This document shows positions 17,624 to 25,684 of a stretch of DNA of 64,000 nt, one piece after another. The stretch's first letter is position 1, and the number at the start of each line of letters is the position of its first letter. The notes beneath the pieces are model-generated. The model was not told the origin of the DNA, ran no database searches, and worked only from the letters and a program-made list of their open reading frames with translations. A program made the position numbers and the translations under genes. Location of the stretch: the NCBI GenBank assembly GCA_001464695.1, contig LNDQ01000081.1, positions 1 through 64,000 on the forward strand, given 5' to 3'. This DNA comes from Betaproteobacteria bacterium Ga0077523 (GTDB taxonomy: Bacteria; Pseudomonadota; Gammaproteobacteria; Burkholderiales; Ga0077523).

Positions 17624-19252
17624 CTAGCAATTCTGCGGTGCTGTCAGCCGCTTCACGCCCTTCACGAACCGCTCCAGCGTCTGCGACAGCACGCCGCGCG
17701 GGATCATGATCTCGATCAACTGGAACTGGCCGCGTCGCGCGTACGCCCGGTCGATCGCGGTCTTGAGTTCCTGTCGAGTGTTGACTCGAACACCCTTGCC
17801 GCCGAGGCCCGCCGCCATCTGAGCGAACCCCCACGTGTCGAGATTGTTGAACCGGGATTCGGGCTGGAAGGTACGCAACATCTCCCAGCTCGCGTTGTTG
17901 AAGAGCAGCACGATCGGGTCCCACCCGTAGCGCCGGCAATTGCCCAGCTCCCAGCCGGTCATCTGGAACGCGCCGTCACCGACGAGGATCAACGGCCTCT
18001 GTCCCGTCGTGGCCTGCAGGCCGAGGCCGGCGGGTACGCCGAAGCCCATCGTGGCGTAGTAGCCGGGCGCCACGAGTGCCGTGTGCTCGATGTCCATCGC
18101 AGTGAAGAGGCAGTCGCCGACATCGGAGGCGATCGGCATCTTGCCGTGTTCGGCCATCAGGTCGTTCACGGCGATGGCGATGTCGTTGGGCGTGATCTCG
18201 GCGTCGTCCGCAACCAGCCCACGCGGATAGGTGGTGCGCGCGACGGCGTGCGGCCGTGCTCGCGGTTGCGTCCGCTCCAGCAACGCATCCACCAGCGCCG
18301 CGAGCGGCATGTCCGGATAGACGTGATAGCCCAGACGCACCTCGCCGTCGCAGGCGACGATGGACTTGCGGATGTCGATCTTCTTTTCCGACACCGCGAA
18401 GTTGGTGTCGGAGAGGATCACGCCGAGCAGGATCAACCCGTCGGAGTTCTCCACGAGCTGCGTGACCTCGGGCAGACCGGCCACGCCCATGTAGGTGCCG
18501 ACCAGCGACGCGTCGGAATCCGCGAGCAGGCCACGACCCATGAAACACGTGACCACGGGCAACGACAGTCGCAGCGCCAGCTCGGCGACTTTCTCCTCGA
18601 GACCGAAGCGACGCACTTCGACATCCACCACCAGCACCGGGTGCGACGCGCTGCGGATCCGCGCCAGGACTTCCTCCGCGCAAGCGCCGAGCGCATCGGG
18701 ATCGGTCGGTACCGGCTGCACCGCCGGAACGACACCACACGGGACGCCCACCATGTCGCGCGGGATCTCGATGTAGACCGGGCGTGAATGCCGCAGGCAA
18801 TTGCCGAGCACCCGCGCGATGTCTGCGGGCGCCCGCCCGGCATCGTCCAGGCGTACGCGGTCGCAGGTGATCTCCTCGTAGATGCGGAACTGGGAATCGA
18901 GAGTCTTGGCCTGGTGATGCAACAGCAGGCCCGAGCTCGATTCGCTCTTGCCCGGTCCGCCGGAGAGCACGACCACAGGCGACTTCTCCGCGTAGGCTGC
19001 CGCTACGGCGTTGATCATGTTGAGCGCCCCCGCGCCGTACGTGACGGCGGCAACGCCGAGGGAACGGTTGACGCGCGCCGCGGCATCGGCAGCGAAACCC
19101 ACGCCGGGTTCGTGCGAGAGAGTATGGAGGGGCAGGATCCCGGACTCCTCGATGATGCGGAAATACGGCAACGCGAAATCACCGGGAATCCCGAAGATCT
19201 GGCGCGCGCCGTTTGCCTTCAACGCATGCAGAAGCGATTCGGTGAGGTTCAT
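17624..19252 (-). CDS. Indolepyruvate/phenylpyruvate decarboxylase (ThDP enzyme)
   Basis: A 542-residue thiamine diphosphate enzyme of the pyruvate-decarboxylase type. The N-terminal domain has FGIPGDFALPYF and the cofactor-activating Glu in TLSHEPGVGF; the central domain has GKSESSSGLLLHHQAK. The C-terminal ThDP/Mg motif starts GDGAFQMTGWELGN and ends LLFNNASWE. The overall pattern resembles the Azospirillum ipdC/ppdC group, which decarboxylates indole-3-pyruvate or phenylpyruvate to the aldehydes. Start ATG 19252 is preceded by AGGGAAGG. It is divergent from an Lrp/AsnC regulator gene 122 bp away, as in aromatic amino-acid-responsive ipdC loci, so that regulator is its likely controller. 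Confidence 0.85.
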   Translation of the reverse strand: MNLTESLLHALKANGARQIFGIPGDFALPYFRIIEESGILPLHTLSHEPGVGFAADAAARVNRSLGVAAVTYGAGALNMINAVAAAYAEKSPVVVLSGGPGKSESSSGLLLHHQAKTLDSQFRIYEEITCDRVRLDDAGRAPADIARVLGNCLRHSRPVYIEIPRDMVGVPCGVVPAVQPVPTDPDALGACAEEVLARIRSASHPVLVVDVEVRRFGLEEKVAELALRLSLPVVTCFMGRGLLADSDASLVGTYMGVAGLPEVTQLVENSDGLILLGVILSDTNFAVSEKKIDIRKSIVACDGEVRLGYHVYPDMPLAALVDALLERTQPRARPHAVARTTYPRGLVADDAEITPNDIAIAVNDLMAEHGKMPIASDVGDCLFTAMDIEHTALVAPGYYATMGFGVPAGLGLQATTGQRPLILVGDGAFQMTGWELGNCRRYGWDPIVLLFNNASWEMLRTFQPESRFNNLDTWGFAQMAAGLGGKGVRVNTRQELKTAIDRAYARRGQFQLIEIMIPRGVLSQTLERFVKGVKRLTAPQNC

Positions 19253-19373
19253 GGCGCCGGCCCTTCCCTGGAAGCGATGCACGGATTATTGCGCGCATCG
19301 CCCGCACGAAGCGTTCGAAGTAAGGCGCCAGGATGCTAATCTGCACACGTTTCGTGCACCCGAGACCCGGATC

Positions 19374-19889
19374 GTGAACGACATCAGCATCGACCGATAC
19401 GACCTGCAACTCCTGGCCGCGCTTCAGCGGGATGGGCACGCCACCAACGCGACGCTGGGCGAGCACGCGAATCTGTCGGCATCGCAGGTCAGCCGGCGCA
19501 TCCAGCGGCTGGAGGAAGCGCAGGTCGTGACGGGCTATGCCGCACTGCTGGACCCGCAGGCTCTGGGCCTGGGCGTCACGGCCTATGCGCAGATCGTGCT
19601 CGAGCGGCATGACAAGAATCTCGCCTCTGATTTCGAGCGTGCGGTCGTCTCCATGCCCGAAGTTCTCGAATGCTTCGCCGTGACGGGCGAGGCCGACTAT
19701 GTTCTGCGGATCGTTGCGCCGGACCTGGCAACGTTCTCCGACATGATGATGCAGCGGCTGCTGACACTGCCCGGCGTCGCGCAGGTGAAGACCAACATCG
19801 CGCTGTCGAAAGTGAAACAGACCCACGAGCTGCCGCTCGATCACGTGGCACGCCCCAAACCGCAACGGCGACGCGTGACGTACACCGGA
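19374..19889 (+). CDS. Lrp/AsnC family transcriptional regulator
   Basis: About 172 residues. An N-terminal winged helix-turn-helix (IDRYDLQLLAALQRDGHATN, then ASQVSRRIQRLEEAQVVTGY) leads to an AsnC-type ligand-binding domain (residues ~70-150) ending in the usual MPEVLECFAVTGEADYVLRI core. It is expected to bind an amino acid, plausibly an aromatic one, and to control the divergent decarboxylase gene and itself. Start GTG at 19374. Its stop codon (TGA 19890-19892) overlaps the ATG of the downstream di-haem oxidoreductase (ATGA), implying translational coupling. The coordinates given end at the last sense codon. Confidence 0.85.
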
Positions 19890-21295
19890 TGATGCGGACC
19901 ATCCTCGCTCTGGCGGTATTGCTCGCGCCGCCGCTGCTGTCGGCCGATGCCGACCGCATTCCCGACGAGGCGTTGTCGGCAGGCACGTTCACCATCGCCC
20001 GCACCGACGAGAGCGCGTACGCCGAACCGGCGACGGTGCTCGACTACAAGCAGCGCAAGTCCTTCGACATGGGACGTGGTCACTTCCATCGGCGCTGGGT
20101 GGTCTTTGCCGGCGTGAACGGCGATTGGGGACTCGGTCCGACATTCGTTGCCGACCGATGCGATGTCTGCCATGCGCGCGCGGGCCGCGGTGCGCCACCT
20201 GCGGCCGCCGATCGGCAGCTGCGCTCGATGATCGTGCGCCTGAGCGTGCCGGGGACGGACGAGCGCGGCACGCCGCGGCCCGATCCGAACTACGGCGACC
20301 AGTTCCAGAACGATTCGCTGCAAGGGCGCACGGCAGACGACGCTTACAGCACCGAGCCGGTCCCGCCCGAGGCGGACCTGTACCTAGAGTGGAAGTCGCG
20401 CACGATAGCCTTTGCCGACGGCGACACCGTCGAGCTGCGCGAACCGCGGCTGCGCATCGAGAAGCTGCGCTTCGGTCCGCTCGGCCCGGGTGCCATGACG
20501 TCCGTGCGCAACGCGCAGCCGCTGATCGGGCTCGGTCTGCTTGAAGCGATCCCCGAAGAGACCCTGCTCGCGATCGCGCAGCAGCAGGTCGAGGAGGGCA
20601 TCCGCGGCCGGCCGAACCGCGTGTGGGATGCCGTGCACGGGCGCCAGGCGCTCGGCCGCTTCGGTTGGAAAGCGAACCAACCAAGCCTCAAGCAACAGAT
20701 TGCCGCGGCAGCCATCGGCGACATGGGCGTCACGTCGGAGCTGTTTCCGGAGCAGAACTGCCCGCCGGTGCAGGCACTCTGCCTGGACGAAACCCCCGGT
20801 GCGCCGCGTGAGCTGATCGACAACGACTGGGTCGAGATGGAGTTCTGGTTGCAGGGCCTGGCCGTGCCCGCGCGCCGTGCCACGGCCGATCCGCGATTCG
20901 TGCGCGGGGCCGCGGTGTTCGTGGAAGCAAAGTGCGCCGTGTGCCATGTCCCCGAGCTGAGGACCGCGGCGCGCGTGCCGCACCTGCCGCAACTCGCGAA
21001 CCAGACGATCCGCGCGTATACAGATCTCCTGTTGCACGACATGGGCGACGAACTCGCCGACGGCCGACCCGAGTTCGCAGCCGGTCCGCGCGATTGGCGC
21101 ACGCCGCCGCTCTGGGGGCTCGGGTTATCGCGAACTGTCAATGGCAGCACAGCGCTGTTGCACGACGGCCGCGCCCGCACGATAGTGGAAGCGATCCTGT
21201 GGCACGGCGGGGAGGCGACTCCGGCGCGGGAGCGGTTTCGCAGCCTGCCGAAGTCCGATCGGGACAATCTGTTGTTCTATCTGGAGTCCATCTGA
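19889..21295 (+). CDS. Di-haem oxidoreductase family protein (DHOR, DUF1111), copy 2
   Basis: A 468-residue exported cytochrome, paralogous to the protein at 14667-16115 over its whole length. The signal peptide (MRTILALAVLLAPPLLSADA) is followed by haem sites CDVCH (about residues 91-95) and CAVCH (about 349-353). Shared blocks include NGDWGLGPTFV, ARAGRGAPP, GRFGWKANQPS and AVCHVPELRTAARVP. The ATG at 19889 overlaps the Lrp gene stop; an ATG three bases on is equally possible. Coupling to an Lrp regulator divergent from a keto-acid decarboxylase suggests a role in periplasmic oxidation linked to amino-acid breakdown, but that is inference. Confidence 0.88.
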   Translation: MMRTILALAVLLAPPLLSADADRIPDEALSAGTFTIARTDESAYAEPATVLDYKQRKSFDMGRGHFHRRWVVFAGVNGDWGLGPTFVADRCDVCHARAGRGAPPAAADRQLRSMIVRLSVPGTDERGTPRPDPNYGDQFQNDSLQGRTADDAYSTEPVPPEADLYLEWKSRTIAFADGDTVELREPRLRIEKLRFGPLGPGAMTSVRNAQPLIGLGLLEAIPEETLLAIAQQQVEEGIRGRPNRVWDAVHGRQALGRFGWKANQPSLKQQIAAAAIGDMGVTSELFPEQNCPPVQALCLDETPGAPRELIDNDWVEMEFWLQGLAVPARRATADPRFVRGAAVFVEAKCAVCHVPELRTAARVPHLPQLANQTIRAYTDLLLHDMGDELADGRPEFAAGPRDWRTPPLWGLGLSRTVNGSTALLHDGRARTIVEAILWHGGEATPARERFRSLPKSDRDNLLFYLESI

Positions 21296-21348
21296 GCCGA
21301 AGCGGGCACGCCCGGCACAGTGGCACCGCTTCACGGCAGGAGGCAGAC

Positions 21349-21714
21349 ATGCTCGACAAGCTGAAGGACATCGGCGATCAGATCAGTTCCCTGGCGTCCG
21401 ATACGGTGCAAGGCGCCACGGCCTCGGTCAAGGAAGGTGCCGACAAGGTCGCCTCGGCGACCGGTAGCGTCGCAGCCGTCGTCACCGACAAGGCTGTGCG
21501 CACGGCTGTTACCCGTCTGCGCGAGATCGTGCGCATCGCGACCGAAGAACTCCTGCGGGAACCGCCGTCGGAGCGGCCTTCGACTCTCACCGCAACGGTC
21601 ACCGTCGGCATCACATCGCTCGAGCTGACGGTGGAGCTACCCGGCGGGCCGCCGGCCGCGAAGGCGGAGGCACCGGCGCAGATCGCCGCTGCAGCAGACA
21701 CCGCGATCGAATAG
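21349..21714 (+). CDS. Small amphipathic helical protein, phasin-like, unknown function
   Basis: A 121-residue protein with a strong AGGAGG ribosome site (21338-21343). The first ~60 residues are Ala/Ser/Lys/Val-rich amphipathic helix without signal peptide (LKDIGDQISSLASDTVQGAT, KEGADKVASATGSVAAVVTD), reminiscent of phasin or stress-related helical proteins. The second half has a strand-like segment TLTATVTVGITSLELTVELP and an Ala/Pro-rich tail. It follows the di-haem oxidoreductase by 53 bp in the same direction, so it may be the last gene of that operon. I do not recognise a family with confidence. Confidence 0.75.
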   Translation: MLDKLKDIGDQISSLASDTVQGATASVKEGADKVASATGSVAAVVTDKAVRTAVTRLREIVRIATEELLREPPSERPSTLTATVTVGITSLELTVELPGGPPAAKAEAPAQIAAAADTAIE

Positions 21715-21851
21715 GTCGACAAGGGTGCGACGGGCCGGTCGCTAGCCTGCGATCGGGCGCGCCCACGGGGCTCGACTTGCGGTCAGCCACACGAGCTACA
21801 TCGGCACCGACCCGAGGCCCCACGCTTTCTTCTGACCGCCGCCGGAAACAA

Positions 21852-21876
21852 GGACGCCGGCTCGAGGCCGGCGTCC
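21852..21876 (-). terminator. Hairpin terminator candidate after the permease gene
   Basis: A perfect 10-bp stem GGACGCCGGC/GCCGGCGTCC with loop ctcga. On the - strand it is 22 bases past the permease stop and is followed by TTGTTTCC, a weak T-run. Confidence 0.5.
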
Positions 21877-21897
21877 ATGCTGGCGCGACAATGCGCC

Positions 21898-23478
21898 TTA
21901 GCCTGCGGGCGCCGCTACCGCCCCGCCGTGCTCGTGATGCTCGACCGGCTTCGGCGAAGCCGTCGCGTACTTGCACGCGAACAGCACGAAGGCCACCAGC
22001 AGATAGCTCAAGGCCACGGTGGGCGACTGGGCGAACCCGATGTGCTCGCCGTGCATGAAACCGAAGAACGTCATGACGGCACCCACCAGGGCGAACGACG
22101 ACGCCTTGACGTACTCGCGCTCGATCAGGAACACGGCGACGGAGCCGAGCACGAGACTGGTCAGGATGGCACCACCGCCCAGCACTTCGAGCCCGTGGTA
22201 CAGGATGCCCACCTGCCCCAGCTTGTCGAAGCCAACCGCGGCAGCACTCGTTCCGGCCGCGCCGAGCGCATTGTCGATCTGCAACTTGCCCCAGGCAGCC
22301 ACGTGCGGCACGAGCGTCAGAATGACAGCCGGCGCATGGCTCTTCGGCGTTTCCTGGAAGGCCTGCGCTCCGATCAGCATACCGATGTAGAGCAGGATCG
22401 GCGCGATGGCCACCACGGGGATGAGCGACATCATCACCGCGATGATGCCCAGCCACGACAACAGGATGACCATGATGCCGGTGGCGGCCGAGTACCCGAT
22501 GCGGCCTCCGATCGACTTCCAGCCCGGGTGACCGATGTACACCGCGAGGATGAACGGGTTGCCCATCAGGCAGCCGATGAGGCTGATGAACCCGTCTGCG
22601 GTCAACACACGCGTGGTCGGGAAACTGTCGCCGGCAGCGGAGGCGCTCTCGACGTTGTCGATGGCCTCGACCAGATCGTAGATGCCGAACGGGATGGCGG
22701 TGACCAGGATGATGGCGAGGAACTCGAAGCCCGAGAACACATGGCCGATGGCCGGGATCGGCAGCGAGAAGCCGAAACTCGAGAACGATCCCGCCAGCTT
22801 GTCGAGGCTCATGCCGCCGTAGCTGAATCCCAGGAACGTGGAGCCCCAGGCGACGACCATGCCCACAGCGATCGCCACCAGTCCGGCGGGAATGCCCTTG
22901 TAGTAGCGAACACCGCCGAACCAGCTCGCGATGATGATCGCGAAACACAGGACACCGATGACGGGTGACATGTACATCTCCAGGGCGGGGCGCATGGAGA
23001 TGAAAGCGATCGAAACACCGGCGAGCGTGCCCAGCAGTGCGGCGCGCGGCGTGATCTTGCGGATGTACGGGGCGATGAATCCGCCGGCCATCAGCACGAA
23101 GCTCTGGATGAACACCCACGCAAGTCCCGCCTCCCAGCCCTTGATGGGATCCCCTGTCTTCAGGCTGATCGGCAGGATGATGACGAAGACCACCACGAAC
23201 ATGTGCGGAACGCTGGTGCCCGAGGGCAGCGCGCAGACATCGGACCGCCCCGTGGACTGCGCGAGCTTGTATGCGAGATACGCGTAGTACATCGTGCTCA
23301 TGAAGAGCATCAGTCCACATGCGGGCAGGATGCGTCCGAACACGATGTCGTCGGGCATCTGCACCACGTAGCGGAGCAGCCCCGTCAGCACCAGCATGTT
23401 GACGAGGATGTTGGTGCCGAAACCGAAGAACGCGTTCCAGTCTCCGGGCACCCAGATTGCCGGTTTTGCCGTTGTCAT
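21898..23478 (-). CDS. NCS2-like (uracil/xanthine permease-type) membrane transporter
   Basis: A 526-residue protein with about 12-14 transmembrane segments. The pattern GRSDVCALPSGTSVPHMFVV, followed by repeated hydrophobic spans and GIYDLVEAIDNVESASAAGD, fits the NCS2/AzgA superfamily of nucleobase and xanthine permeases; the group is often annotated just as permease or regulator and the substrate is not secure. The C-terminus ends in a short His/Glu-rich tail (VEHHEHGG). Transcription runs leftwards from a 480-bp gap that holds a palindromic leader (23521-23551). ATG at 23478. No catabolic gene for purines lies next to it. Confidence 0.8.
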   Translation of the reverse strand: MTTAKPAIWVPGDWNAFFGFGTNILVNMLVLTGLLRYVVQMPDDIVFGRILPACGLMLFMSTMYYAYLAYKLAQSTGRSDVCALPSGTSVPHMFVVVFVIILPISLKTGDPIKGWEAGLAWVFIQSFVLMAGGFIAPYIRKITPRAALLGTLAGVSIAFISMRPALEMYMSPVIGVLCFAIIIASWFGGVRYYKGIPAGLVAIAVGMVVAWGSTFLGFSYGGMSLDKLAGSFSSFGFSLPIPAIGHVFSGFEFLAIILVTAIPFGIYDLVEAIDNVESASAAGDSFPTTRVLTADGFISLIGCLMGNPFILAVYIGHPGWKSIGGRIGYSAATGIMVILLSWLGIIAVMMSLIPVVAIAPILLYIGMLIGAQAFQETPKSHAPAVILTLVPHVAAWGKLQIDNALGAAGTSAAAVGFDKLGQVGILYHGLEVLGGGAILTSLVLGSVAVFLIEREYVKASSFALVGAVMTFFGFMHGEHIGFAQSPTVALSYLLVAFVLFACKYATASPKPVEHHEHGGAVAAPAG

Positions 23479-23961
23479 GCGTCGTCTCCCCAGTGGTTGG
23501 CCATGCAGAAGATCATCGGCCGAGGCGTCCGGGCGGCGATTCGCCGCCTCGAGCCAAGGGGTGGAACGGCAATAAGCAGACCACGGGTGTCCGCGCTGCC
23601 CGCAGTTCTGACGCGCTTAGGATTCAGAGGGTTGGCGTGATTGATCCGGCTTCCTCGCCGCCGGCGCGCACTGTTTCAGCGTTCGGCGCCCCGGAGTGGT
23701 GCGCCACCACCGGGGGGCTCCTCGGTCCTCCGGTCCATAGGCCGGTCGGCCGTGGACAACCCCTCCCCACTTGGGACTGCGCTAAACTTCCTCAGCCCCG
23801 CTTCGCACGGGAAGCCGCGGGCGATTCAACAGGGTCGAGACCTATCCCGCCACAGGAATACAAGATGGACGCCGTTCATCCATCCGTGTTTGCAGCAGCA
23901 GTCTGTCGTGCGGCCTGGACCCGGGCCAGTCCAAATCGTAGTCAAACACTATAGGTTGTCC
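23479..23961. other. Intergenic gap with a structured leader palindrome
   Basis: A 483-bp stretch between two divergent genes. On the permease side a nested palindrome lies at 23521-23551: outer cgaggc/gcctcg, inner ggcggcga-t-tcgccgcc, so the permease mRNA leader would fold strongly 43 bases before its start. No known riboswitch class is assigned by eye. The remainder (23560-23960), which includes the HTH gene's upstream region, shows no convincing gene. Open frames across it lack coding character. Confidence 0.5.
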
Positions 23962-24432
23962 ATGCCAAACATCGGCACCATCCTCAAGCAGGAAATCACA
24001 CGTTTGGCGCGGCGCGAGTTGCGCGCCGAACTCCTCGCCACCAAGAAGGCCTCCGCCCAGTACCGCCACGCAATCGCCGCGCTCAAGACCAAGGTGGCGA
24101 GCCTGGAAAAACAGATCGCGCAGTTCCAGCGTCGCACCAGCAAGGGTGCGCCAGCAGCACCAGCGGCTGAAGCCGCGTCGGGAACGCCGGTCCGATTCGG
24201 CACCAAGGGGCTCAAGGCGCTGCGTGGCCGCCTCGGCTTGTCCGCCGCGCAGCTTGGCAAGATTCTGGGCGTCACTGGCCAGTCGGTCTACAACTGGGAA
24301 CTTGGAAACGCGCGTCCGCGCGCCGAGCAGATCCAGAAGATCGTGGCCCTGCGGTCGGTGGGCAAGCGCGACGTGAAGCAATATCTCGAGAACCTCGGCA
24401 TTCAGCCGAAGGCCCGGCGCCGCAAGAGCTGA
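23962..24432 (+). CDS. Helix-turn-helix (XRE-like) DNA-binding protein with N-terminal coiled coil
   Basis: A 156-residue basic protein. Residues ~5-60 form a charged helix with heptad-like spacing (RLARRELRAELLATKKASAQ, then ALKTKVASLEKQIAQFQ), probably a coiled coil. A linker rich in Ala/Pro leads to a C-terminal HTH (residues ~80-128): RGRLGLSAAQLGKILGVTG, then QSVYNWELGNARPR, a clear XRE/Cro-type recognition helix. It ends in a basic tail KARRRKS. Likely a small regulator or nucleoid protein; the target is unknown. A 22-bp hairpin follows 16 bases downstream. Confidence 0.75.
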   Translation: MPNIGTILKQEITRLARRELRAELLATKKASAQYRHAIAALKTKVASLEKQIAQFQRRTSKGAPAAPAAEAASGTPVRFGTKGLKALRGRLGLSAAQLGKILGVTGQSVYNWELGNARPRAEQIQKIVALRSVGKRDVKQYLENLGIQPKARRRKS

Positions 24433-24447
24433 CACGAAAGACCGTCC

Positions 24448-24469
24448 CGGGACAGACCGTGCTGTCCCG
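24448..24469 (+). terminator. Hairpin after the HTH gene
   Basis: Perfect 8-bp stem CGGGACAG/CTGTCCCG with loop accgtg. No T-run follows, so it is either a weak terminator or a 3' processing hairpin. Confidence 0.35.
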
Positions 24470-24687
24470 AGCGGGCTGGCGCCATGCTCGAGCTTTGGTT
24501 CGGATCCTCGATCGCACGCCGGTAGTCTCGATCCAATCGGTGTGTGATTCGTAAGCGTGTCCGATCCACTATCGGTACCGCAGTGAGGCCAGCGCATGCC
24601 CGTTCCCGGCCGCCTGGCGGCAACGGAAAGTGTGCTTGCCGATGACTTTCCAGATCGAACTTCGCCACCCCGACGATCGAGGCGTCC

Positions 24688-25479
24688 GTGCCACGAGCTC
24701 TTGCATCCAAGTGCGATTCCGCATGGAGCATCCTGCAATCGCTGGTGGCCGGGTTCGTCGTGGTCCTCGCATTCGCGGGTCTGCCTGCAGACGGGCCGCC
24801 GCGCGGAGCTTCTTTCCGCAGCGAAGCGAGGTGCGCGGATGCAGCGTCGCATCCGGCCCGCAATCGGCTGCCCCTCGGGACCGTGCGGGCGACGGAGCTC
24901 GGGATGGCGCTGTCGCCGTCGGAGCAGGACCTCATCGCCCGCTATGCCGCTGCGGTGCGCGACAACCCAACGTTCTGGATGAAGGTCTCCGAGCATGACC
25001 GGGCCGCAGGCCTGCCGCCCTACGATCCCGACATGGGCCTGTCTTCCGACGACCATGCCGAGTTGGTGCGCCTGACGCCGCGACTGCGCATGGCGCCACG
25101 GAAGGAAGCACCGCTCAGCTTCGTTCTCGAGACCGAGGATCGATTCGAGGTCGACGGGGGAACGGACCTGGCGAGCCTGTCGGGCATCGTCATCGACCTC
25201 GCGAAGGACGAAATCACATGGCCCGGGGGTCGTTGCGCCAGGCACGTCGCGTTTTCCGCTTCGGAGTACTACACGGTGAGCGGGCCCTGGGAGGGCGTGC
25301 TCTGGGCCTGCGAATACCTGGATGAGCCCGCGACGACAGGGAGCAAGGTCTACTTCGCCCTGGGGTGGTCGCCCGATACCGGCCGCACGATCCTGCACTA
25401 CGGCGCAAAACAGATGATCGATGGAGAACTGCGTTTGAGCATTGCGCAGTTGGTCGTGTTCGAGAACCCGGATCGCTAG
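24688..25479 (+). CDS. Hypothetical protein, possibly exported
   Basis: 263 residues. An N-terminal hydrophobic segment (SILQSLVAGFVVVLAFAGLP) suggests a signal or anchor. The body has an acidic, mixed alpha/beta pattern (MALSPSEQDLIARYAAAVRD, LSSDDHAELVRLTPRLRM, LSFVLETEDRFEVDGGTDLA). I do not recognise a family. The chosen start is GTG at 24688, five bases after GAGG (24679-24682). If transcription begins later, ATG at 24903 would give a cytoplasmic version. Low GC-skewed context upstream is not seen; codon use looks native. Monocistronic. Confidence 0.5.
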   Translation: MPRALASKCDSAWSILQSLVAGFVVVLAFAGLPADGPPRGASFRSEARCADAASHPARNRLPLGTVRATELGMALSPSEQDLIARYAAAVRDNPTFWMKVSEHDRAAGLPPYDPDMGLSSDDHAELVRLTPRLRMAPRKEAPLSFVLETEDRFEVDGGTDLASLSGIVIDLAKDEITWPGGRCARHVAFSASEYYTVSGPWEGVLWACEYLDEPATTGSKVYFALGWSPDTGRTILHYGAKQMIDGELRLSIAQLVVFENPDR

Positions 25480-25684
25480 CAGACTTGGTCCGTCCTCGCC
25501 GCTGGGCCGCCCGACGGCGCCGGCGCGATCGTGGATTGAATCGACGGTCCGCCACGGCACGTGCAGTTGGGGTAGCCTTCTGCATCCATCCTGGAGGGAG
25601 GTAGCCGGATGTCCGAGGTCAGGCCCACCATCGCCGGTTCTTGCCTGCCGCCTTGCCCGCACGGGGTGCCATGTTGTCGCGACC

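Noticed and set aside
17624-19252. Acetolactate synthase or oxalyl-CoA decarboxylase
   Set aside because: The HEPG and GDGAFQ-type motifs and gene context fit the ipdC/ppdC group better.
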